Positions 25,659-33,665 of a stretch of 33,665 bases of DNA are shown here, piece by piece. The notes under the pieces are model-generated. The model was not told the origin of the DNA. It saw only the letters and a list, made by a program, of their open reading frames with translations, and made no database searches. Made by a program: the position numbers and the translations under genes. Position 1 is the stretch's first letter, and each line of letters begins with the position of its first letter. This stretch comes from Corallococcus interemptor. Its GTDB lineage: Bacteria > Myxococcota > Myxococcia > Myxococcales > Myxococcaceae. Location of the stretch: the NCBI RefSeq assembly GCF_003668875.1, contig NZ_RAWM01000097.1, positions 1-33,665 on the forward strand. The letters are read 5' to 3'.

Positions 25659-26681
25659 TCAGGCGTCCTTCGCCAGGCGCACCAGCATCTTGCCGGTGTT
25701 GTCCCCGCGCAGCAGGCCGATGAAGGCGTCGGGGGCCTTGTCCAGGCCGTCCACGACGGTGGCGACGTCCTGGACCTTGCCCTCGCGCAGCCACTGGCCC
25801 ATGTCGCGCAGGAAGTCCGCGCGGCGGGCGGCGTGGTCGCCGACGATGAAGCCCTGGAGGGTGAGGCGCTTGCCCACGGCGAGGAACAGGTTGCGCGGGC
25901 CGGGCGTGGGGGCGGTGGCGTTGTACACGGAGATGGCGCCGCACAGGACGATGCGGCCGTGGTTCTTCATCAGGCCGATGGCGGCCTCCAGGTGGTCGCC
26001 GCCGACGTTGTCGAAGTAGACGTCGATGCCTTCCGGGCAGGCCTTGGCCAGGGACTCGGCGATGGGGGTGGTTTTGTAGTCGAGGGCGGCGTCGAACTTC
26101 AGGTCGTCGCGCAGGTGCTTCACCTTCGCCTCCGAGCCGACGCTGCCCACGACGCGGCAGCCCTGGATGCGGGCAATCTGGCCCACGACGCCGCCCACGG
26201 CGCCCGCGGCGGCGGACACGAAGACGGTGTCACCGGCCTTGGGCTTGCCGAGGTCGAGCAGGCCCACGTACGCGGTCATGCCCGGCATGCCGAGCACGCC
26301 GAGGTACGCGGAGAGGGGGCCCACGGAGGGGTCGGCCTTCTGGTAGTGCTTCGCGGGGGCGACGGCGTAGTCGCGCCAGCCGCCGGTGCCGCCGACGACG
26401 AAGTCGCCTTCCTTGAAGTCAGGCGAGCGCGAGCGGAGGACCTGGCCCACGCTGCCTCCGTCGAGGGCTTCGCCCAGCTTGAAGGGCGGGACGTAGGACT
26501 TCGCGTCGTTCATGCGGCCGCGCATGTACGGATCCACGGACATGAAGTGGTTGCGCACGAGGACCTGGCCCTCGGCGGGTTCCGGGACGGAGACGGTGAC
26601 GGTCTCGAAGTTGTCCGGAGTGGGTTCACCGTGCGGGCGGGACTTCAGGCGGATTTCACGTCCCTGGAGCGGCGTGGCCAT
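25659..26681 (-). CDS. NADP-dependent MDR oxidoreductase (PTGR/CurA-like, zinc-free)
   Basis: 340 residues. Medium-chain reductase without catalytic zinc ligands. The N-terminal part has RNHFMSVDPYMRGRM, a hallmark of the NADPH-dependent 2-alkenal / prostaglandin reductase-like group. The Rossmann fold has SAAAGAVGGVVGQIAR and CRVVGSVGS, then YFDNVGGDHLEAA and the late QGFIVGDHAARR. Expected to reduce activated double bonds or aldehydes, i.e. detoxification. ATG 26681 has AAAGG seven bases upstream; a longer frame to 26798 is not supported. It is divergent from the Uma2 gene over about 185 bp and lies upstream of katE, which suggests a shared stress context. Confidence 0.94.
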   Translation of the reverse strand: MATPLQGREIRLKSRPHGEPTPDNFETVTVSVPEPAEGQVLVRNHFMSVDPYMRGRMNDAKSYVPPFKLGEALDGGSVGQVLRSRSPDFKEGDFVVGGTGGWRDYAVAPAKHYQKADPSVGPLSAYLGVLGMPGMTAYVGLLDLGKPKAGDTVFVSAAAGAVGGVVGQIARIQGCRVVGSVGSEAKVKHLRDDLKFDAALDYKTTPIAESLAKACPEGIDVYFDNVGGDHLEAAIGLMKNHGRIVLCGAISVYNATAPTPGPRNLFLAVGKRLTLQGFIVGDHAARRADFLRDMGQWLREGKVQDVATVVDGLDKAPDAFIGLLRGDNTGKMLVRLAKDA

Positions 26682-26866
26682 GAGGGGGCCTTTCGTGAAG
26701 GTAGAGGAGATCGCGGGCCTTCTAACCGCCGCGTGGGGGCGCGGCAGGGAATTCAAGTGAGATGCGTAAGGTAGGGCGCAGGACGTGTGCCCTGCCATGT
26801 CGGACGGGCGTGCTAGCTCGTGCCGTCATGGATAGAGTGGTGGGCGGCGAGGATTGGGGAGACGCG

Positions 26867-27427
26867 ATGGGAAAGAAGCCCGCGACCTATGCGGACCTGG
26901 AGGCGCTTCCCGACCATGTCGTGGGGGAGATCGTCGCGGGGGAGCTGTATGCGAGCCCTCGGCCGACAATGCGGCATGGCACGGTGACCCACCGTTTGGG
27001 GGGCGAACTCCTGGGGCCCTTCGAGCGGGGACGGGGTGGTCCCGGCGGATGGTTCCTCATGGAGGAGCCGGAGCTGCACTTGGGAGAGGACGTCCTGGTT
27101 CCGGATGTCGCGGGATGGCTGTTGGAACGGATGCCTGATGTTCCAGAAACAGCTGCGACGTCTCTCGCGCCGGACTGGGTCTGCGAGGTGCTGTCGCCGT
27201 CCACCCGGAAGCTGGATCGAGAAGCGAAGATGCCGGTGTACGCGCGCGAGGGTGTACGGCATGTCTGGTTGATGGATCCGCGCACGAGCACGTTGGAGGT
27301 GTTCGGCCTGCGGGACGGCCGGTACGAAGTGCTGCTCACGCATGTCGGGGATGCTCCCGTGCGCGCGGCGCCCTTCGACGCGGTGGAATTGGACCTCGCG
27401 TTCATCTGGGGCCGCAGGGCAAGCTGA
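26867..27427 (+). CDS. Uma2-family (DUF820) PD-(D/E)XK endonuclease-like protein
   Basis: 186 residues. Begins KKPATYADLEALPDHVVGEIVAGELYASPRP split across the usual Uma2 N-terminus, then LVPDVAGWL (metal-binding Asp), DWVCEVLSPSTRKLDREAK (Glu and Lys of the PD-(D/E)XK core), and MPVYAREGVRHVWLMDP, the family's most conserved block. ATG 26867 has GGGGAGA five bases upstream; an in-frame ATG at 26828 would add 13 residues. Uma2 proteins are abundant in cyanobacteria and myxobacteria and their biological role is unresolved; many lie near mobile DNA, but nothing mobile is visible here. All putative catalytic residues are present. Confidence 0.9.
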   Translation: MGKKPATYADLEALPDHVVGEIVAGELYASPRPTMRHGTVTHRLGGELLGPFERGRGGPGGWFLMEEPELHLGEDVLVPDVAGWLLERMPDVPETAATSLAPDWVCEVLSPSTRKLDREAKMPVYAREGVRHVWLMDPRTSTLEVFGLRDGRYEVLLTHVGDAPVRAAPFDAVELDLAFIWGRRAS

Positions 27428-27523
27428 CGGAGCCGTTCGGTTCCTGTTGCTGGTTCACGGAAGGCGGCCGGCCAAGCACGGATTCTGGTGCACGGGGGCT
27501 CATTGCGCGGGAGGCTTGCGCGC

Positions 27524-28684
27524 ATGCCGCTGTCTCCGTTCTCGCTCCTCATCGCGCTGGGTGCCGTGCTCGGGCACCTGTACCTGTTCCGGCGGCTGGT
27601 GTGGAACCTCACGTCCCGCCGTGGGATCCGGCTCGTCGCCGCGCTCGTGCTGGGCTTCATGACGCTGGTGCTGATTGCCCGGCGGTATCTGCAGCGCACG
27701 CTCCCGGAGGCCCCTGGCGACGTCGTGGAGCTGGTGTCCTATTCGTGGATGGGCGTGGCGCTGTGCCTGGTGCTCGCGCTCGCGGGGCTCGACTTGGGTC
27801 GGGCCGTGCTCGCCCTGGGTCGCCGGCTCCGGCCTGCCCCCGCCGTGGATGTCGAGCGCCGCCGCTTCCTGTCCCAGGCCACCGCCGGTGGGGCGCTCGC
27901 CCTGGGGGGCGGCCTGGCGGGCTATGGGAGCTGGCGCGCGTTCACCGCTCCAGAAGTCACCGAAGTGGTGATCCGCATTCCGAAGCTGCCCCGCTCACTG
28001 GATGGCTTCACCATCGTGCAGCTCACCGACCTGCACGTGGGCCCCTTCATCCAGCGGCGCTTCATGGACGAACTGGTGCGCCGGGCCAATGCGCTCAAGC
28101 CGGACCTGGTCGCCATCACCGGCGACCTCGTGGACGGCACCGTGCCCCGGCTGGGCGGCTTCGTCGCGGCGCTCGGCAACCTCCATGCCCGCCATGGCAG
28201 CTTCTTCGTCACCGGCAACCATGACTATTCGTCCGGCGCGGAGGCGTGGGTGGCCCACCTGGGCTCGCTGGGCATCCCGTCCCTTCGCAACCGGCACGTG
28301 CGCATTGGCGACGCGGGCGGCGCGTTCGACCTGGTGGGCGTGGATGACTGGCACGGCGGCCGGCGCCTGGGACAGAAGGGCTATGACCTGGACCTGGCGC
28401 TCACGGGCCGTGACCCCGAACGCGCGGCGGTGCTGCTCGCGCACCAGCCCGCCAACTTCAAGGTGGCCGCGGAGCAGGGCGTGGACCTTCAAATCTCCGG
28501 GCACACCCACGGCGGCCAGCTCTTCCCCATGACGGCGCTCATCGGGCTGAGCTGGGAGCACTCCGCCGGCCACTACCGGCACGCCGATTCCCACATCTAC
28601 GTCAGCCGGGGCTGCGGCTTCTGGGGGCCACCCATGCGGTTGGGCAGCCCCCCGGAGCTGGTCAAGCTGGTGCTGACTTCGTGA
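27524..28684 (+). CDS. Membrane-anchored metallophosphoesterase (YkuE/YaeI-like)
   Basis: 386 residues. Three or so N-terminal transmembrane helices (about 5-22, 35-52, 70-98) are followed by an internal twin-arginine-like segment ERRRFLSQATAGGALALGGG (111-130) with its own hydrophobic stretch. The calcineurin-like domain then carries all metal-site motifs: LTDLHVG (D169, H171), GDLVDG, GNHDY, and GHTHGGQLFP near the C-terminus. The YkuE/YaeI group acts on lipid-linked phosphates such as UDP-diacylglucosamine, but the substrate here is not assignable. ATG 27524 has GGGAGG upstream; a GTG at 27488 would add 12 residues. The 3' end overlaps the opposing hydrolase by 23 bases. Confidence 0.9.
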   Translation: MPLSPFSLLIALGAVLGHLYLFRRLVWNLTSRRGIRLVAALVLGFMTLVLIARRYLQRTLPEAPGDVVELVSYSWMGVALCLVLALAGLDLGRAVLALGRRLRPAPAVDVERRRFLSQATAGGALALGGGLAGYGSWRAFTAPEVTEVVIRIPKLPRSLDGFTIVQLTDLHVGPFIQRRFMDELVRRANALKPDLVAITGDLVDGTVPRLGGFVAALGNLHARHGSFFVTGNHDYSSGAEAWVAHLGSLGIPSLRNRHVRIGDAGGAFDLVGVDDWHGGRRLGQKGYDLDLALTGRDPERAAVLLAHQPANFKVAAEQGVDLQISGHTHGGQLFPMTALIGLSWEHSAGHYRHADSHIYVSRGCGFWGPPMRLGSPPELVKLVLTS

Positions 28685-29780
28685 GGAACGCGTCCAGCGC
28701 GGCGTTCACCGCGTCCGGATGGTCCAGCTGGATCCAATGGCCAGCGCCCTCCACCACCTGGTGCGCCACGCCTTCGCCCAGCCGGTGGACGCTGCTCGGC
28801 GTGTCGTTGTCCGGAGCGACGAGGGAGAACTTCGGCCCCGGGTAGCGCGCGAGCGCCGCCGCCAGGTCGAAGCGCAGGCTGGAGCGCTGCACGGCCGTCA
28901 CCGCGGACAGCGGCGTCGCGTCCAGGTCCGCCAGCAGCCGCTCGCGCACGTCCGCGCGCGGCCCCGCCATCTGCGCCCAGTCCTGCCGCACCGCCTGCGC
29001 CACGTCCGGCGCGTCCAGCGAGGCGAGGTACGCGTTCACCTGCTCCTCGGGGTAGTGGCGATGGTCCGTCATCGGATCCACCAGGAACAGGCCCGCCACC
29101 TGGCGCGGATTCTCCCCCGCGTACGCCAGCGCCACGCCCCCGCTGATGCTGTGCCCCACCAGCACGAAGCGGCGCAGCCCCAGCGCCCGCACGACGGCGG
29201 AGATGTCCCCGGCGAGCGACTCCAGCGTGTAGTCCTCCGGCTCCGGAACGGTGGAGCCGCCGTGGCCCCGCAGCTCCAGCGCGATGCCCCGGCGGCCCTG
29301 GCGGGCCAGGTGCTCCAGCTGCGCCTGCCAGTGGGACGCGTTGCCCGCGAGCCCGTGCACGAAGACCACCGGCAGCGACTTCCCGCCCCCACCCGTGTCC
29401 ACCAGCCGCAGGTCTCCCGCGGGCCCCGCCACGCGGAAGTCGTCGAAGCGGACGCGCTCGGGCTCGAAGGCCTGGCCCTGCGCGAAGGGGACCTCGTAGT
29501 GGGTGACGTGCAGGTCCCGGTCGATGAGGTAGCGGTCGTCCTCCGGGAAGAAGATGGCGCGCTCCGGCGTGTCCCCCGCGAAGCGCTTCACCGCGTCCAT
29601 GGACTCCCACAGCGTGACGAGCAGGAACTCCGCGCGCCCGTCCGCCACCTTGCGCAGGCAGTACGCGGCCAGGTTGCCCGGCGTGCGCCGGTAGTGCGTG
29701 AGGCCTGTCTGGTGGAGATAGGCGAGGTAGGCGTCGGCGTCCTCCGCCTTCGTCACTCCGCGCCAGGTGCGTGCGAGCAT
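28662..29780 (-). CDS. Fusion: ABM-like ferredoxin-fold domain plus alpha/beta hydrolase
   Basis: 372 residues. Residues 1 to about 97 (MLARTWRGVTKAEDADAYLA, later FLLVTLWESMDAVKRFAG and DRYLIDRDLHVTHYEV) resemble an antibiotic-biosynthesis-monooxygenase-like ferredoxin-fold unit, seen in small heme or quinol monooxygenases. Residues about 115-370 are an alpha/beta hydrolase: FVHGLAGNASHW, nucleophile S211 (GHSISGG), acid D324 or D326 (VAPDND) and base H348 (GAGHWIQ). The ATG at 29780 is preceded by GAGGA about seven bases away; longer frames to 30077 run into the opposing gene. Most hydrolases of this kind lack the N-terminal part, so the two activities may act in turn. Substrate unknown. 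Confidence 0.85.
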   Translation of the reverse strand: MLARTWRGVTKAEDADAYLAYLHQTGLTHYRRTPGNLAAYCLRKVADGRAEFLLVTLWESMDAVKRFAGDTPERAIFFPEDDRYLIDRDLHVTHYEVPFAQGQAFEPERVRFDDFRVAGPAGDLRLVDTGGGGKSLPVVFVHGLAGNASHWQAQLEHLARQGRRGIALELRGHGGSTVPEPEDYTLESLAGDISAVVRALGLRRFVLVGHSISGGVALAYAGENPRQVAGLFLVDPMTDHRHYPEEQVNAYLASLDAPDVAQAVRQDWAQMAGPRADVRERLLADLDATPLSAVTAVQRSSLRFDLAAALARYPGPKFSLVAPDNDTPSSVHRLGEGVAHQVVEGAGHWIQLDHPDAVNAALDAFLTKSAPA

Positions 29781-29910
29781 TCCAGGTTCCTCGTGCCGGC
29801 AAAAAGGGATGGAGCCGCGCATGTAGCGCGCCCGGTGGGAGGACGGCCATTCCCCCGGTGTCCCGGGTGTGCGCGGACGACACTTGGCTTGGGGCCGGGC
29901 CTCACCGACG

Positions 29911-32334
29911 ATGCCCGCACACGTGGACACGAACCCCGACGCACCGATTCCCGAGGCAGCCCCCCGGCGTGAGCGCCCAGGCTGGCGCTGGGTGCTCGGG
30001 GGCCTGTCGCTGGTGCTGCCCGCGCTCTTCTTCTTCCGGGCCACGTTCACGAGCGACGTCTTCCTCGCGGGCGACACGCTGCGGGCCTTCTACCCGATGC
30101 GCGCCTACTGGGCCGAGCGCGTGTCCCAGGGCGGGTTCCCCGACTGGTTCCCCTACGACGGCTTCGGGCAGTCGTTCCCCGCCATCTTCATCTCCGGTGT
30201 GTTCCACCCCACGGCGCTCCTGCACCTGGTGCTGCCCCTGGGCGTGGCGGTGAAGCTCACCGTGCTCGTGTGCTTCCCCGTGGCGTTCCTGGGCACGGTG
30301 GCGCTGCTGCGCGAGTGGGGCGTCCCCCGCGCGGGCGCGCTGTTCGGGGCGCTGACGTTCACCTTCAGCGGCTACCTGGTCTGCATCACGAACAACCCCA
30401 CGTACCTGCTGGCCGCGAGCACCGTCCCCGCCGCGCTGTGGGGCGTGCTGCGCTTCGTGCGGCGTCCGTCGGCGGCCCGGCTGGCGGTGGGCGGTGGTCT
30501 GTTGGCCCTGGTCGCGTTCGGCGGGGATGCGCAGGCGTTCGCCGTCACCCAGGCGCTGGGCGTGCTGGTGGCGCTGACAGAGCCCGTGACGGCGCCGGGC
30601 ACATGGGGCCGGCGCGTGGGGGCGTGTCTGTTGCTGGTGGCCACCGGCGGCCTGCTGGCCGCGCCCCAGCTGCTTCCCGCCGCGGCGCTGGTGATGACGG
30701 GCGAGCCCGGGGCCCGGTCGCTGGCGGAGGCGCAGGACTTCTCGCTGCACCCGCTGCGGGTGGGGGAGCTGCTGCTGGGCCCGTTCCTGACGGATCCGGT
30801 GGGCGTCCGCGGCATCCCGGAGCTCGCCGTGCGCAAGCTCATCCGCACGGGGGCCTTCACGCGCGCGTGGGTGGACTCGCTCTACGTGGGCACGCCCGCG
30901 TTCGTGCTGGCGCTGGCGGGCGTGGGGGCTTCGTGGCGGCAGCGGCGCACCTGGGTGTTCGTGGGCGCGTGGCTGCTGCTGCTGGCGCTGATGCTGGGCT
31001 CGCTGCTGCCCGTGTACGGCTGGGTGTATCAACTGCTGCCGCCGTGGCGGCCCTTCCGCTACCCGGAGAAGCTGGGGTCCTTCCTGGTGCTGGGGCTCGC
31101 GGTGGGCGCGGCCCTGGGCTGGCGGCGGTGTCTGGGGCCCGGAGGAAATCCTCGCGCGGTCATCGTCGCGGGCATGGCGGTGGCGGCCTTCTGCGCGGCG
31201 GTCGTGCTGGGCGAGTCGGTGGGCGGGCTGTGGACGCGGGGCTACGTGCTGCCGCACTGGCCGGATGCGCCCGCCGCGGCCATCGAGGGCCTGTCCGGCA
31301 ATGTGGTGCGCATGGGGGGCCTGGCCACGGGGCTGGCGCTCCTGTGCGCGGTCCTGGCGTGGCGGCCCAGGCTGGCGGCGGGGCTGGTGGTGATTCAGTG
31401 GGCCGCGCTCTCCTGGGAGAACGGTCCGCTCTACCAGGTGTCACCGGCGGAGATCCTGGAGACGCCGCCTCCGCTCGTGGAGCGGATCCGCGCGGCCTCG
31501 GCTCCGGACGAGCCCGTGCGGGTGAACCTGATGGTGAAGGGCTACGGGGCGCCCCCCTTGAAGGGCTACGAGTTCAAGGACCGGCTGAGCCTGGGGCAGG
31601 TGGCGGTGCTCGCGCCGGACACGTCGGTGTTCTGGGGCATCGAGAGCGCGGCCAGCTACCTGCCGGGGCGCAGCCCGCGCCTGGGCCGGTTGATGAACGA
31701 CCCCCGGCGCTGGGCCTTCGAGCTGGCGCCCCGCCTGTCCACGCCCTTCACGGTGACGCGCACGCGGGAGCTCACCGGGGGACCGCCTCCGGGGACGCGG
31801 GTGGTGGCGGTGGATCCGCTCTTCGAGGCGACGCTGCTGGGGCACCCCGATGCGCCCGCACGGGTCCACCTGGCCCGGCCGGAGTGCGTGGCGACGGCCG
31901 ATGACGCCGTGAAGCGGATGACCGCGCCCGAGCCCGCGGCGCCCGGGACCGCCATCGTGGAGTGTCCGGAGCCGCTGCCGGTGGAGGCCGCGTCCGGCAC
32001 GGGCGGCGTGCGCGTGACTCGTGAGTCGCCGGAGCACTTCACGGTGGACGTGGAGGCCGCCGCGCCCTCCGTCCTGGTGATCAACGATGCGTACCAGCCC
32101 GGCTGGACCGCGACGCTGGATGGCGCGCCCGTGCCCATCCTCGCCGCCAACGTGGCGGTGCGCGCGGTGCCGGTGCCGGCGGGACGGCACTCGGTGGTGA
32201 TGCGCTACCGGACGCCGGGGCTGGTTCCCGGCGTGGCGCTGGGCCTGCTTACGCTGGGCGCGCTGGGCGCGGCGATGGTCGTGTCAGCGCGGCGCGGGCG
32301 TCGCGGTGCTCGTGGCGCTGAACGCGGGCGGTGA
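29911..32334 (+). CDS. YfhO-like (GT-C type) integral membrane protein
   Basis: 807 residues with a dozen or more hydrophobic segments in the first two thirds, e.g. WVLGGLSLVLPALFFF and the run near VAFLGTVALL. The first loop has TFTSDVFLAGDTLRAFYPMR, matching the acidic extracytoplasmic loop of YfhO/GT-C glycosyltransferases (PF09586), and PPWRPFRYPEKLG lies in the later half. The soluble C-terminal region (about 610-780) holds DAYQPGWTATLDG followed by a last helix, typical of YfhO proteins. In Gram-positives YfhO glycosylates lipoteichoic acid; here a role in glycosylating surface lipid or polysaccharide is only inferred. ATG 29911 is chosen because it follows the divergent gap. The 3' end overlaps the opposing lipoprotein gene by 51 bases. 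Confidence 0.88.
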   Translation: MPAHVDTNPDAPIPEAAPRRERPGWRWVLGGLSLVLPALFFFRATFTSDVFLAGDTLRAFYPMRAYWAERVSQGGFPDWFPYDGFGQSFPAIFISGVFHPTALLHLVLPLGVAVKLTVLVCFPVAFLGTVALLREWGVPRAGALFGALTFTFSGYLVCITNNPTYLLAASTVPAALWGVLRFVRRPSAARLAVGGGLLALVAFGGDAQAFAVTQALGVLVALTEPVTAPGTWGRRVGACLLLVATGGLLAAPQLLPAAALVMTGEPGARSLAEAQDFSLHPLRVGELLLGPFLTDPVGVRGIPELAVRKLIRTGAFTRAWVDSLYVGTPAFVLALAGVGASWRQRRTWVFVGAWLLLLALMLGSLLPVYGWVYQLLPPWRPFRYPEKLGSFLVLGLAVGAALGWRRCLGPGGNPRAVIVAGMAVAAFCAAVVLGESVGGLWTRGYVLPHWPDAPAAAIEGLSGNVVRMGGLATGLALLCAVLAWRPRLAAGLVVIQWAALSWENGPLYQVSPAEILETPPPLVERIRAASAPDEPVRVNLMVKGYGAPPLKGYEFKDRLSLGQVAVLAPDTSVFWGIESAASYLPGRSPRLGRLMNDPRRWAFELAPRLSTPFTVTRTRELTGGPPPGTRVVAVDPLFEATLLGHPDAPARVHLARPECVATADDAVKRMTAPEPAAPGTAIVECPEPLPVEAASGTGGVRVTRESPEHFTVDVEAAAPSVLVINDAYQPGWTATLDGAPVPILAANVAVRAVPVPAGRHSVVMRYRTPGLVPGVALGLLTLGALGAAMVVSARRGRRGARGAERGR

Positions 32335-33141
32335 GGCGGTCATCGGTCCGACGGCGTAGGTGCCGTCGTAGCCGTCCGGATCCTCCGCCTTCTTCTGGAG
32401 CGTGATGCCCGTGGCGCCTGCTTCGCCACGGCTTCGCAGCGGATGCTGACCACAGGTGTCCGCCGTCATTCCCCGGCAGACCCACGCGGAGCCCCCGGCG
32501 TTCACCACGTCGAGCGACACCAGCCCGGGCTCCGCTTCGAGCAGCCGGTGCGTCATGAACTGGAGCTTTTCGTCCCAGGGCGCGCCCACGTCGCGGCGCG
32601 CGTGCAGGTTGCCCACGAGCACGATGAAGGTGTCCCCGCGCGCCTCGCTCCTGGCCTGACGCAGCCAGGTGGCCATCGTGTCGTCGCGGTCCTTGCCGCC
32701 CGCGTCGAAGGCCACCACCCGCACCGGCAGGCCCGCGCGCGTCCACTCGCGCACGCGCTCCAGCAGGTGGCGCATGGCCTCGCTGGTGCGGCCGTCCTGC
32801 GCCTCGCGGCGCCAGAAGGCGCTGTCGGGCGGCCCCTCGGATTCACCCGCGACGAACGCATCGAGGCGCGCCTGCTCCTCCAAGGGGAGCTCCAACGCCA
32901 GCCGCACCGGCTGTCCCGCCGCCGCCGCGTGACACGCCAGCCGCGCCGCGAAGTCCGGCGCCTCCCGCGTGCCGTGGATCTCCCCCAGGACGACGAAGGC
33001 CGCGGGCTTGAGCACCGCCTCCATGCCGGGAATCACCGGGCCACAGTCCGCCTTCGCGGGTGGAACCGGGGCCTCTCTCGCCGTCCGGCATCCGGCCAGC
33101 AGACAGGTGGCCAACAACAGGGACCTCGGGGAAGGGCGCAT
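32284..33141 (-). CDS. ChaN/EreA-like lipoprotein
   Basis: 285 residues. The signal peptide ends in a lipobox, LLAGC, giving lipidated Cys18. The core starts with AFVVLGEIHGTREAPDFA and continues VRLALELPLEEQARLDAF, RVVAFDAGGKDRDDTMA and FIVLVGNLHARRD. These GE-x-H and GN-x-H elements resemble the ChaN / erythromycin-esterase / TraB-like superfamily, in which the His and Glu residues bind heme or metal or act in catalysis. The exact branch is uncertain, so neither iron uptake nor esterase activity is claimed. ATG 33141 fits the short signal peptide. The last 51 bases are antisense to the end of the YfhO-like gene. Confidence 0.8.
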   Translation of the reverse strand: MRPSPRSLLLATCLLAGCRTAREAPVPPAKADCGPVIPGMEAVLKPAAFVVLGEIHGTREAPDFAARLACHAAAAGQPVRLALELPLEEQARLDAFVAGESEGPPDSAFWRREAQDGRTSEAMRHLLERVREWTRAGLPVRVVAFDAGGKDRDDTMATWLRQARSEARGDTFIVLVGNLHARRDVGAPWDEKLQFMTHRLLEAEPGLVSLDVVNAGGSAWVCRGMTADTCGQHPLRSRGEAGATGITLQKKAEDPDGYDGTYAVGPMTASPPAFSATSTATPAPR

Positions 33142-33211
33142 GGGCTGGGAGCCTCCAGGGCGGAAACAGGAAGCCCCAGTGTCTCCCAAGCCCAGGCCCC
33201 TGGAAACACGA

Positions 33212-33240
33212 CGGCCCGCCCCGGGAGACGGAGCGGGCCG
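33212..33240. terminator. GC-rich 8-bp hairpin between two minus-strand genes
   Basis: CGGCCCGC (33212-33219) pairs perfectly with GCGGGCCG (33233-33240) around a 13-nt loop. It lies after the partial membrane protein (stop at 33264) and before the ChaN/EreA-like gene. On the minus strand it is followed by TCGTGTTTCC, which contains only three consecutive T residues, so termination is likely but not certain. Confidence 0.5.
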
Positions 33241-33263
33241 GATGCGAGGGGGGCGGGACTTTG

Positions 33264-33665
33264 TCAGGCCGTGGGGACGACGACGCTGGCGCTCGTCTGG
33301 CGCTGGGACGCCATGAGCGCCGAGCGCTGCAACCACCCGGCGAGCCCCAGCATCGCGAGCCCCGAGGTGCGCAGCGTGCGCAGGAGCTCCACCGCCTCCG
33401 CGGGGTTGCCGGGCAGCAGCGGCGCCAGCCACTCGCGCGCGTCGTAGAAGAGCCACACCGCGCCGGACATGCCCATGGCCCACCACACCCAGGCCAGCCG
33501 CCCGCCGCGCAGCATGTACGCGACGCGCAGCAGGGGGGCGACGAGCAGGATGGTCGTCATGTCCGCCAGCGTGGACGCCAGCGCGATGACCGCCGTGCAC
33601 GTGGCCGCGAAGCCCTGGCCCAGGTGGCCCACCGCCTTGACGAGCGCCAGCTGACGCGCGTCCTG
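33264..33665 (-). CDS. Partial multi-helix membrane protein, 5' end outside the window
   Basis: The frame is open from the window edge (QDARQLALVKAV) to a stop at 33264, giving at least 133 residues; a GTG at 33632 is an internal candidate but nothing shows it is the true start. Hydrophobic segments are at AATCTAVIALASTLADMTTI, ILLVAPLLRVAYML, LAWVWWAMGMSGAVWLF and LAMLGLAGWL. YDAREWLAPLLPGNP lies between the third and fourth. No family is recognised. The hairpin at 33212-33240 probably marks the end of its transcript. Confidence 0.7.
   Translation of the reverse strand, partial: QDARQLALVKAVGHLGQGFAATCTAVIALASTLADMTTILLVAPLLRVAYMLRGGRLAWVWWAMGMSGAVWLFYDAREWLAPLLPGNPAEAVELLRTLRTSGLAMLGLAGWLQRSALMASQRQTSASVVVPTA

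Overview
The window is high-GC (roughly 70%) bacterial chromosome with myxobacterial character. The signs are Asp-Ala-Gly-rich linkers behind lipoprotein signals, a Gram-negative KDO/LPS gene set, a stand-alone GspE/PilB-type N-terminal domain protein and very dense two-strand coding. Myxococcota, perhaps Corallococcus or Myxococcus, is an inference; no rRNA or tRNA was seen to confirm it. Bases 1-43 are not genome: they match an Illumina Nextera adapter with its i5 index, so the left edge is an uncleaned contig end.

Layout. 44-2318: truncated MshEN-domain protein, CPXCG zinc-ribbon protein, Hsp20 and an HTH-receiver regulator. 2402-5474: overlapping minus-strand operon pyrG-kdsA-kdsC. 5562-7892: a Cys4 small protein, a strong terminator, a 16-codon micro-ORF with an extreme Shine-Dalgarno, and an MsbA-like ABC exporter. 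8009-12397: aldo/keto reductase, kdsB (minus), UDP-GlcNAc 2-epimerase, RluA-type pseudouridine synthase and a RibD-C/DHFR-like reductase. 12400-14966 (minus): alpha/beta hydrolase, small membrane protein and purF. 15133-17878: ceramidase-like Tat protein, YpfJ-type zinc protease and a secreted 10-residue-repeat protein. 17879-18229 is the only gene-free stretch over 300 bp. 18230-20995: parallel beta-helix lipoprotein and diheme cytochrome lipoprotein, a recurrent two-gene pair of unknown function. 20999-22285: DAACS symporter (minus). 22449-23381: a 63-residue peptide gene and a degenerate mini-subtilisin. 23403-26681 (minus): KatE-type catalase and an MDR oxidoreductase. 26867-33665: Uma2 nuclease, membrane metallophosphoesterase, ABM-like/hydrolase fusion, YfhO-like protein, ChaN/EreA-like lipoprotein and a partial membrane protein.

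Functional themes. Envelope building is prominent: kdsA, kdsC and kdsB give three of the four steps to CMP-KDO, the epimerase makes UDP-ManNAc, and the YfhO-like protein is of the GT-C type. Nucleotide synthesis is represented by pyrG and purF, and oxidative stress by catalase.

The best candidates for something undescribed are two. One is the peptide/pseudo-subtilisin pair at 22449-23381, which looks like a minimal peptide-maturation cassette. The other is the micro-ORF at 5973-6023, translated from a site that matches 14 nt of the 16S rRNA 3' end and sits between an ABC exporter and a terminator. Other notable points are a KdsA with Asp at the position that separates the metal-dependent and metal-independent classes, a symporter changed at two cation-site positions, and a secreted protein made of alternating 10-residue repeats.
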